This document shows positions 1-5,025 of a DNA stretch of 5,025 nt, piece after piece. The notes below the pieces were generated by a model, which was not told the DNA's origin, did not search any database, and saw only the letters and a program-made list of their open reading frames with translations. Every line of letters begins with the position of its first letter. Position 1 is the stretch's first letter. The stretch spans positions 1-5,025 of the forward strand of contig CACZPV010000117.1 of assembly GCA_902783065.1 (NCBI GenBank), read 5' to 3'. The stretch comes from an uncultured Ruminococcus sp. GTDB lineage: Bacteria > Bacillota > Clostridia > Oscillospirales > Acutalibacteraceae. Both the position numbers and the translations under genes were made by a program.

Positions 1-7
1 ACTCCTT

Positions 8-69
8 AAAAAATTGTAATATTTTTCTTTTGCAAAAAACTTTACAAAATGTTTTAATTGGTATATAAT
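8..69 (+). promoter_or_regulatory. Sigma-A promoter (P1) of the XRE regulator gene, with A/T-rich upstream tracts
   Basis: A near-consensus housekeeping promoter is visible: -35 TTTACA at 41-46 (5 of 6 match TTGACA), a 17-bp spacer, and -10 TATAAT at 64-69 (6 of 6). Transcription should start near 76, giving a leader of about 93 nt before the ATG at 170. Upstream, A and T tracts (A-run 8-13, T-run 22-26, A-run 34-39) lie where an UP element would contact the RNA polymerase alpha subunits; this part is inference. The promoter is expected to be strong unless repressed. Confidence 0.75.
36..55. promoter_or_regulatory. Candidate operator: imperfect dyad over the -35 box
   Basis: The sequence AAAACtTTacaaAAtGTTTT is an interrupted inverted repeat (arms AAAAC/GTTTT plus inner TT/AA, 14 of 20 positions symmetric) that covers the whole -35 hexamer at 41-46. 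XRE-family regulators bind such dyads as dimers and often repress their own promoter, so autoregulation is a reasonable inference. The caveat is that the surrounding DNA is very A/T rich, and only one C/G pair anchors the symmetry. Confidence 0.3.
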
Positions 70-104
70 TTACTTATTGTTTATATGGATATTTGGGTCG
101 AATT

Positions 105-132
105 TTGCCATCGGAAAAGACCCTTCTAATAT
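105..132 (+). promoter_or_regulatory. Possible second promoter (P2) inside the leader
   Basis: TTGCCA at 105-110 (5 of 6 to the -35 consensus) is followed after 16 bp by TAATAT at 127-132 (4 of 6 to the -10 consensus). It would start transcription near 139-140, about 30 nt before the ATG. It is clearly weaker than P1, and such matches arise by chance in A/T-rich DNA. Confidence 0.2.
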
Positions 133-137
133 ATTAG
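126..137. promoter_or_regulatory. Perfect 12-bp palindrome CTAATATATTAG in the leader
   Basis: CTAATATATTAG is its own reverse complement. It lies about 50 nt downstream of the predicted P1 start and overlaps the possible P2 -10 box. As DNA it could be a binding site for a dimeric regulator such as the protein encoded just downstream. As RNA it is too short and loopless to make a stable hairpin. It does not resemble the dyad at 36-55, so both are unlikely to be sites for the same protein. Confidence 0.25.
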
Positions 138-158
138 TATTTTATGTCCGTGATGTCA

Positions 159-166
159 AGAGGTGG
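159..166 (+). promoter_or_regulatory. Ribosome binding site that fixes the regulator start at 170
   Basis: AGAGGTGG closely matches the Shine-Dalgarno consensus AGGAGGTG, and its AGAGG core ends 6 nt before ATG 170, which is ideal spacing. The frame stays open upstream to a TTG at 77, but that codon sits at the predicted transcription start with no room for a ribosome site. The 31 extra residues it would add also precede the normal start of an XRE domain. Confidence 0.8.
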
Positions 167-169
167 AAC

Positions 170-865
170 ATGAACAACGATTTTCCAAGAATAATCACCC
201 TTCTCCGTAAAGAAAAGGGGCTTAGCCAGAAGCAGGCAGCCATGGAACTGGGAGTTTCTCAGGCGCTGCTTTCGCACTATGAAAAGGGAATAAGAGAATG
301 CGGTCTTGATTTCGTGATTCATATAGCCGATTACTACAATGTATCGTGTGATTATCTTCTGGGCAGAACGCCGGACAGAGCAGGTGCAACGTTGAAACTG
401 GAGGATCTGCCTGATAATACAGAACCGAAAAGCGAGGAAGAAGGCAAATCCAATACACTCATTACACTTAATAAGAAGCTTATCCAAAATTCTGTAACTA
501 TTATATATGAAATACTGGCGCAGCTGAATCATAAGGGACTGACGACTGAAATTTCTTCTTATTTGATGGTATCCGTTTATAAGATGGTCAGGACAGTTTA
601 TGCGGCAAATACCAGAAATCCGCAGGCAATGTTCTCAGTGATACCGGAGATGTATCAAGGATTGTCTGATGCACTGCAAAGTGTGATAGAGGCGAATGCC
701 AGACAGCTTTCGTCCGGAAAGCCGGCTGACGGCTATCAGGGAGTTGATGCTTCTTCTGCGCCGAGTCTTTCTCCGGATGTTATTTCAAATTTATATCCTG
801 ATCTTGCCCCGTCGCTATATAATCTTATACAGAAGACCGAGGAAAAAATCAAAAAACTGACATAA
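170..865 (+). CDS. XRE-family helix-turn-helix transcriptional regulator with uncharacterised C-terminal region
   Basis: This is a predicted cytoplasmic DNA-binding regulator of 231 residues from the ATG at 170. Residues about 5-67 form a Cro/C1-type (XRE) domain: helix 1 with LLRKEKGLSQ, helix 2 around QKQAAMELG (20-28), recognition helix around SQALLSHYEKG (30-40), then AxYYNVSCDYLLGRTP (53-68), the classic ending of Firmicutes XRE domains. Residues 69-100 are an acidic, hydrophilic linker. Residues about 100-180 look helical and amphipathic and may dimerise or sense a ligand. Residues 180-210 are rich in Ser, Pro, Gly and Asp and probably flexible. A short charged helix closes the protein with a Lys-rich end. 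There is no signal peptide, no membrane segment, no HExxH peptidase motif (so not an ImmA-type fusion) and no recognisable sensor domain. It is monocistronic, with its own promoter and terminator, and converges on sbcC. Targets are unknown; the promoter dyad suggests autoregulation. The family call is firm, the biological role is not. Confidence 0.88.
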   Translation: MNNDFPRIITLLRKEKGLSQKQAAMELGVSQALLSHYEKGIRECGLDFVIHIADYYNVSCDYLLGRTPDRAGATLKLEDLPDNTEPKSEEEGKSNTLITLNKKLIQNSVTIIYEILAQLNHKGLTTEISSYLMVSVYKMVRTVYAANTRNPQAMFSVIPEMYQGLSDALQSVIEANARQLSSGKPADGYQGVDASSAPSLSPDVISNLYPDLAPSLYNLIQKTEEKIKKLT

Positions 866-868
866 AGC

Positions 869-908
869 AAACCACAGAATCGATGCATGCGGAATCTGTG
901 GTTTTTTT
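869..908 (+). terminator. Rho-independent terminator of the regulator gene, perhaps shared with sbcC
   Basis: Arms AAACCACAGA (869-878) and TCTGTGGTTT (895-904) pair perfectly over 10 bp. The stem can extend past an A-A mismatch by TC/GA (880-881 with 892-893), with a loop near 882-891. A run of seven T (902-908) follows on the + strand, so this is a strong terminator 3 nt after the regulator stop codon. Read on the - strand, the same hairpin lies just past the sbcC stop and is followed only by TTTGCTTTAT. Termination of sbcDC here is plausible but weaker. Confidence 0.9.
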
Positions 909-920
909 GCTGCAATATTG

Positions 921-3755
921 TTATATTTCTACTTTGGCGACTGTATTATTAAGATTGTCACGTGTTATGACAATTCGTTTATTAATCATTTCCTTGAGTC
1001 TGCCGACATGGGAAATGATACCGATAAGACAATCACCGCTGCCGAGTTCAGTAAGAGCTTCCACAGCCTTATCCAGAGCCTTATCATCAAGAGAACCGAA
1101 ACCTTCATCGATAAACATGGTTTCCAAACGGATTCCGCCGGATTCGGACTGTATTTCATCGGAAAGCCCAAGCGAAAGGGCGAGTGCAGCCATAAAGGAT
1201 TCACCGCCTGAAAGAGTATTGACACTCCTTTCTCTGCCGTTTTCATTGTCGATAATATTGAGGTCAAGTCCGGCATTTTTACGTTTATCAGCAGATTTAT
1301 CACTGCGTACCAGACTGTAGCGTCCGTCTGTCATAAGAGCCATTCGGTTATTGGCACGGAGAACAACCCTGTCAAAATAAGCACTAAGTATATAGGAGTC
1401 AAGTTTTATTTTTTCGCGGTTCGTCAGATTTCCGCTTGCAGTATTGTAAAGGTCTTCACAGCGTTGGAAATGTTCGACTGCTTTAGCATATCTTGAACCC
1501 TTCTCCGTCAGAACAGACAGAGAAGTGAGGTTATTGCTTTTTCTTGTGGCAATGATTTCACCTTCCGCTGTCAGTTTCTGATCCGCCTCTTTTAATTGTT
1601 TTTTCATTTCTGTTAGTGCGGTAATATCGTTATGCTCTATTTCAGAAATCTGTTTGTTGAGAACTTCCTCAGCTGATTTTGTCATGCTGATATTGTTTTT
1701 CAAATCGTTAAGTTCTTTTTTTGCTGCTTCATAAGCGTCTGTCAGAGATTTGGCATCTGAGTTGAGCTGATCAATCTGCTTTACTGCATCAGTTCTGGAC
1801 CTGAACCGAAGTGATTCAGTAAGTTCGGCAAGTGTTGATTTGTTAGCTTTGATCTGTTCTGTTTTAGCTGCGAGCACGGCTGTAAGTTCCGTGATATCAG
1901 AGGCATATTTTTCGGATTCTTTTCGAAGACGCTCCGTATCATTTCGAAGATCTGATTTTAATTCCAGTTTTCTTTTTATCTCAGATCGCTTCTGATTTAA
2001 CGTTTTTACAATAGTTTCAGCCTTCTGCATATGCTGTTCGGTGCGGCTGCAAAAATCAGGGAGTTCTTTGTATGAAATATCTGCGCCAAATACTTCTTTA
2101 ATCTTTTCAATAATTTCGTCTGCGGCAGTTTGTGCAGCAGTTTTTGCGGCGGCGGCAGACTGTGCAGTCTGATGCATCAGTTCTGACAGATCATCAGCCT
2201 TCTTTTTTGCAGTACTTACCTGTGCTTTTGTAGGTGCTTTGGCACTTGTTTTTGCCGGGGATGGGTGATCAACCGATCCGCAGACAGGGCAGGGACAGTC
2301 CGGTTGTAAAGTTTGTGCCAGAATACCTGCCTGATCGTCCAGAAATGCACGATTCAGATGTTCATAGGATGTTCGGGCATTCTGATAATTTAAAGAAGCA
2401 TCTGCATAGGAATTTTTTTCCTTTTCATAGTTTATTTTCAGTACGTCAAGTTTGCGGTATTTGTTTTGAAGTGTACGAAGTCGTGTTCCTTTTTCAACGA
2501 TTGCATCATATTCTTTGTCAGCCTGTGCTTTCTGTTCCTCAATGTTTTCAAGTGACAAAAGTGTTTCTGTATTTTCCTTTATGAGCCGATCCGTTTGTTC
2601 TTTTTTAAGCTTTTTCTGTTGGAGAACCTTTTCTGTGTTGATTTTTTCTTTAACAAGCTGTTGAATTGCTGCTGAAACAGCGTCAGATTTATCGTAATCG
2701 GAAAGTTTCGAGCGGATAATCTCTGCCTGTGCTTTCAGTTGGTCTGCTTTTGCAGAATTGTCTTTCATACTCTGACATTTAATTTCAATTTCAGGAAGTT
2801 TTTTTTCACAGAGCGCTTCGGCAGCTTTTTTTTCTGAAAGTTCTTTTTCATACTTCTGGCGCATAGCAGCTTTGGTCAGGCATCCTTCATTTTGCTCGTT
2901 TTTCTGACGATTCTCTTTTAATTGTTTTTTAATTTCACTTTCTCTTGATCTATCTTCGTCGATCAGATTATTCAGCAGAGATGTTATAGTGTCTGTTTCT
3001 TCTGCGGACAGAAATCCGGTTCGCTGAATTTGTTCAAGCTGTGCGGAATACTGACTGCTGCTGTCGCACGAGATAAGAGTGACTGCTGAATTTATTTCCG
3101 CTGACAGAGTATCTGTTTCGGATTTTGCTGTATTTTTATATTCTTTCAGTTTCTCTGTCAGTTTTCCATAATTCTGAGTATTAAACACGGAATTAAGGAT
3201 TTTTTCTCGTCCGTCTGTTTTTTCACGGATTACGCTCATGAATTCTCCCTGTGCTATCATGGAAATCTTTTTGAAATTATCCTTTCCGATTCCGATAATT
3301 TCTTTGATTTTTTCAGCAGCGTCATTTTCTTTGGAATAGGTGATTCCCTCGTCAAGGCACCGGAGTTCGAATTTATTTCCGTGTTCACTGTGCTTTTCAG
3401 AAATGTCAGAAAGCTCATTTCCTGTTTTTTTTCTGGTACGTTTTAGTTTATTCAGTTCATATTTTGGACTTCTGAATACATGGTAATTTTTGCCGTTAGC
3501 TGTAAAATCCAGTTCGATGAATGTTTCAATTTCGTCCGATGCGCTTTTGTTGCGCAGCATCTGTGCGTTACGATCGCTGCCGCTGACTGTTTCGCCGTAC
3601 AGCGCATAGCAGATTGCTTCAAAGATAGTACTTTTTCCCGCTCCGGTATCTCCTGTTACCAGATACAGACCGCTGCTTCCAAGATCGGAAAAATCAATGA
3701 CTGTGCGGTCAAGATAGGGACCGAATGCTGATATTACTAATTTCAGGGGCTTCAT
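921..3755 (-). CDS. sbcC: SbcC, Rad50-type ATPase subunit of the SbcCD DNA-end nuclease
   Basis: This 944-residue SMC-like ATPase partners the SbcD nuclease. The complex uses ATP to bind and process double-strand ends, hairpins, cruciforms and protein-blocked ends in the cytoplasm. Visible motifs in order: Walker A GDTGAGKST (35-43); Q-loop glutamine Q169 in SMIAQGEF; a long Lys/Glu/Gln-rich coiled-coil arm (about 195-480); zinc hook CPVC (489-492) followed by GSxDHP; a returning coiled coil (about 500-790); the conserved AN...L...GRY segment before the C-terminal lobe; ABC signature LSGGE (848-852); Walker B MFIDE with D883 and E884; D-loop GSLD (887-890); and switch histidine H916 in ISH. 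The two arms are of similar length, as needed for an antiparallel hairpin. The protein is shorter than E. coli SbcC (1048) and B. subtilis SbcC (about 1130), consistent with shorter arms rather than lost domains. The ATG overlaps the sbcD stop (ATGA), indicating one operon with translational coupling. C487 is an extra cysteine next to the hook. No frameshift or missing catalytic residue is seen. Confidence 0.97.
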   Translation of the reverse strand: MKPLKLVISAFGPYLDRTVIDFSDLGSSGLYLVTGDTGAGKSTIFEAICYALYGETVSGSDRNAQMLRNKSASDEIETFIELDFTANGKNYHVFRSPKYELNKLKRTRKKTGNELSDISEKHSEHGNKFELRCLDEGITYSKENDAAEKIKEIIGIGKDNFKKISMIAQGEFMSVIREKTDGREKILNSVFNTQNYGKLTEKLKEYKNTAKSETDTLSAEINSAVTLISCDSSSQYSAQLEQIQRTGFLSAEETDTITSLLNNLIDEDRSRESEIKKQLKENRQKNEQNEGCLTKAAMRQKYEKELSEKKAAEALCEKKLPEIEIKCQSMKDNSAKADQLKAQAEIIRSKLSDYDKSDAVSAAIQQLVKEKINTEKVLQQKKLKKEQTDRLIKENTETLLSLENIEEQKAQADKEYDAIVEKGTRLRTLQNKYRKLDVLKINYEKEKNSYADASLNYQNARTSYEHLNRAFLDDQAGILAQTLQPDCPCPVCGSVDHPSPAKTSAKAPTKAQVSTAKKKADDLSELMHQTAQSAAAAKTAAQTAADEIIEKIKEVFGADISYKELPDFCSRTEQHMQKAETIVKTLNQKRSEIKRKLELKSDLRNDTERLRKESEKYASDITELTAVLAAKTEQIKANKSTLAELTESLRFRSRTDAVKQIDQLNSDAKSLTDAYEAAKKELNDLKNNISMTKSAEEVLNKQISEIEHNDITALTEMKKQLKEADQKLTAEGEIIATRKSNNLTSLSVLTEKGSRYAKAVEHFQRCEDLYNTASGNLTNREKIKLDSYILSAYFDRVVLRANNRMALMTDGRYSLVRSDKSADKRKNAGLDLNIIDNENGRERSVNTLSGGESFMAALALSLGLSDEIQSESGGIRLETMFIDEGFGSLDDKALDKAVEALTELGSGDCLIGIISHVGRLKEMINKRIVITRDNLNNTVAKVEI

Positions 3756-3766
3756 ACATCTTCACC
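3752..3766 (-). promoter_or_regulatory. sbcD-sbcC junction: ATGA overlap with ribosome binding site
   Basis: On the - strand the sbcC ATG (3755-3753) overlaps the sbcD TGA (3754-3752) in the sequence ATGA. A modest Shine-Dalgarno match GGTGA (3766-3762) lies 6 nt upstream, inside the last codons of sbcD. This layout is typical of translational coupling, where ribosomes ending sbcD restart on sbcC. It helps keep the two subunits in balance and leaves no room for a separate sbcC promoter in a gap. Confidence 0.8.
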
Positions 3767-4918
3767 GTCCTCTCCCCATACTTCTTTTATAGCAGCTTTC
3801 AGTATATCCTGCTGCTGCGGATCAGGTTCTGCACCGTCATGCATTTTAGTATAAAATTCTCCGAAAATATCGAACGGGGTTTGTTTCTCGATTTTTCCGG
3901 CAGTTATCTCATTGTAAAAAGCAGCTGTCCGGCCGTTTCCCTCATAGCTGACATTGAGCAGATTTGGGTATATTTTCCGAAGATGTACGGCAGGGTCATT
4001 TACATACTCATTATCCGTAAGTACGGCATAGACAAAATCTTCTGTAGCAAAGCCGTTTTCCTTTGTTTTGGTCCTCATCAGCTGTTCAAAGCTTCCCTGA
4101 ATTTTAACCATATCGTGTAGTGGAATGAGGGGGACAGTTTTAAACCTCATTTCACAGCAGGTCGAACCTTGTTTTTTATCAAGTAATTCGATGACTGTAT
4201 ATGATTTGTCCGAGCCGATTTCCGAAGCAGAATATTTCAGCGGTGTTCCACAGTAACGAAGTCTTTCGCTGCCGATATTCTGTGCTTTGTGAATATGACC
4301 GAGTGCAGTATAGTCAAAGGGAGCATAAACATCTTTACTTATGCAGTCTATTCCACCGACAGCACTTTCTGATTCAGAAAAAGAAGCACCTGCGACATAC
4401 TGATGGGAGAGCAGGACATTGCGTTTGCTTGTATCAAGTTTCATCTGTTCTACAGCGAAAGCAAATGCTTCGCTGTAATCTTTGATTTCCGTTCCGAAGA
4501 CATGATTTACGTCAGAAATACGTATAAAAGGAATACTATAGAAGTTAACTTCTCCGTATTCGTCTGTAAGTGTTACAGGTGTAAAGTTACCATCAAAAAT
4601 GCTTTTGATATATAAACCGCTTTTTTTCATACGCTCAGCGCCAAAGGACAGCCTTTCGGCACTGTCATGGTTGCCGCTGATAAGGATGACAGTAAGGCCG
4701 TCAATAGCAAGATTGTTAAGAAAATTGTCCAGAAGAAGAACTGCTTCGAGTGGCGGGGTTGTTTTATCGTAGACATCGCCGGAGATCAGAACAGCATCAG
4801 GCTTTTCTTCCTTAATGCCGTTTAAAATACGGTCAAGGATATAACGTTGTTCATCGATCATAGAGTGGTCGTTGACTTTCTTACCGATATGAAGATCGGA
4901 TAAATGTATAAATTTCAT
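3752..4918 (-). CDS. sbcD: SbcD, Mre11-type nuclease subunit of the SbcCD complex
   Basis: This is a 388-residue metal-dependent phosphoesterase of the Mre11/SbcD family (E. coli SbcD is 400 residues). With SbcC it acts as a double-strand exonuclease and single-strand endonuclease that cuts hairpin DNA and blocked ends; Mn2+ is the usual cofactor in the family. The di-metal site is complete: motif I HLSDLHIG with D8 and H10, motif II SGDVYD with D48, motif III SGNHDS with N83 and the catalytic H84, motif IV SHQY with H172, and motif V GHIH with H208 and H210. The SbcD-typical segments RYCGTPLKYSASE (221-233) follow. Residues about 260-388 match the region that caps the nuclease and contacts the SbcC coiled-coil base, although this part is divergent. 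The ATG at 4918 is chosen because the protein then begins MKFIHLSDLHIG, as in the family, and an AAAGGG site precedes it. It is first in the operon, and sbcC overlaps its stop codon. No anomalies were seen. Confidence 0.97.
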   Translation of the reverse strand: MKFIHLSDLHIGKKVNDHSMIDEQRYILDRILNGIKEEKPDAVLISGDVYDKTTPPLEAVLLLDNFLNNLAIDGLTVILISGNHDSAERLSFGAERMKKSGLYIKSIFDGNFTPVTLTDEYGEVNFYSIPFIRISDVNHVFGTEIKDYSEAFAFAVEQMKLDTSKRNVLLSHQYVAGASFSESESAVGGIDCISKDVYAPFDYTALGHIHKAQNIGSERLRYCGTPLKYSASEIGSDKSYTVIELLDKKQGSTCCEMRFKTVPLIPLHDMVKIQGSFEQLMRTKTKENGFATEDFVYAVLTDNEYVNDPAVHLRKIYPNLLNVSYEGNGRTAAFYNEITAGKIEKQTPFDIFGEFYTKMHDGAEPDPQQQDILKAAIKEVWGEDGEDV

Positions 4919-4924
4919 CTTTTT

Positions 4925-4930
4925 CCCTTT
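4925..4930 (-). promoter_or_regulatory. Ribosome binding site of sbcD
   Basis: On the - strand AAAGGG (4930-4925) precedes ATG 4918 by 6 nt within a purine-rich stretch. It is a good partial Shine-Dalgarno match and supports the chosen start. Confidence 0.65.
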
Positions 4931-4941
4931 CTGATATTGTT

Positions 4942-4970
4942 ATGGTTTGGTACAATTGAAATGTCGTCAA
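4942..4970 (-). promoter_or_regulatory. Weak candidate promoter of the sbcDC operon
   Basis: On the - strand TTGACG (4970-4965) matches the -35 consensus at 5 of 6 positions. After a 17-bp spacer comes AACCAT (4947-4942), a poor -10 box (3 of 6). Transcription would begin near 4935, giving a short leader of about 17 nt. No LexA-type box (GAAC-N4-GTTC) is visible in 4919-5025, so there is no sign of SOS control. The true promoter could lie beyond the window edge, with sbcDC read through from a gene upstream. Confidence 0.3.
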
Positions 4971-5025
4971 CTTAAGTATTTCTGTGTTTATCTGCGGTGA
5001 TTAGTGATGATCAGGTGTTACGCTA
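4971..5025. other. Upstream intergenic edge, no gene seen
   Basis: I see no coding sequence on either strand here, because stop codons occur early in all frames. The only texture is a small cluster of GTGAT/TGATGATCA repeats (about 4997-5012), too short to interpret. The neighbouring gene lies outside the window. Confidence 0.5.

Noticed and set aside
8..26. A/T-only inverted repeat (AAAAAT/ATTTTT) as a terminator of an upstream gene
   Set aside because: The stem has only A-T pairs and would be unstable; the position fits an UP element for the promoter just downstream better.
134..532. Minus-strand open frames opposite the XRE regulator
   Set aside because: The + strand frame contains a full XRE domain with promoter, SD and terminator, while the antisense translations look like random Cys/Phe/Arg-rich peptide.
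883..1320. Open frames on the + strand opposite sbcC and sbcD (for example 883-1320, 2234-2584, 3480-3731, 3725-4120, 4201-4485)
   Set aside because: They lie antisense to two genes with complete, conserved motifs, show no recognisable domains, and their starts lack convincing ribosome sites. They are shadows of the opposite-strand coding.
921..3755. SbcC as a RecN, RecF or defence-type SMC ATPase
   Set aside because: The CPVC zinc hook in the middle of two long coiled coils and the adjacent, overlapping Mre11-type nuclease identify it as SbcC/Rad50.
170..4918. An XRE-sbcDC defence or phage module
   Set aside because: The regulator is convergent and separately terminated, and there is no integrase, toxin, repeat array or other mobile signal. 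SbcCD is a common housekeeping pair, so adjacency alone is not evidence of a system.
4919..5025. LexA/SOS control of sbcDC
   Set aside because: No GAAC-N4-GTTC element is visible upstream of sbcD within the window.

Overview
The window reads as ordinary chromosome from a low-to-moderate GC Gram-positive bacterium of the Clostridia. A Ruminococcus-like member of the Oscillospiraceae is my best guess. It rests on the sigma-A-type promoter and strong Shine-Dalgarno spacing, the overall base composition, the convergent compact layout, and an XRE-type regulator with a C-S-x-D-Y-L-L-G-R-T ending typical of Firmicutes. The taxonomic guess is inference, not proof.

Layout: positions 1-169 hold an A/T-rich promoter region and a leader of about 93 nt. 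Positions 170-865 (+) encode a 231-residue cytoplasmic protein with an N-terminal XRE helix-turn-helix and a helical C-terminal region of unknown role. Positions 866-920 hold a strong hairpin-plus-T-run terminator between two converging genes. Positions 921-3755 (-) encode SbcC and 3752-4918 (-) encode SbcD; their start and stop codons overlap as ATGA. Positions 4919-5025 are the sbcD upstream region, with an SD sequence, a weak promoter candidate and no visible gene.

SbcD (Mre11-type Mn-dependent nuclease) and SbcC (Rad50-type SMC ATPase with zinc hook) form one DNA-end-processing complex. It opens hairpins and cruciforms and trims blocked double-strand ends. All key motifs of both proteins are intact, so the complex should be active. 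The XRE regulator is transcribed towards sbcDC from its own promoter and ends at its own terminator, so the sequence gives no direct link between it and the nuclease. Dyad symmetry over its promoter suggests autoregulation.

I found no convincing new system. The items most worth a second look are the uncharacterised C-terminal half of the regulator and the dyads around its promoter. Less important are an extra cysteine at the SbcC zinc hook and A8 runs in sbcC.
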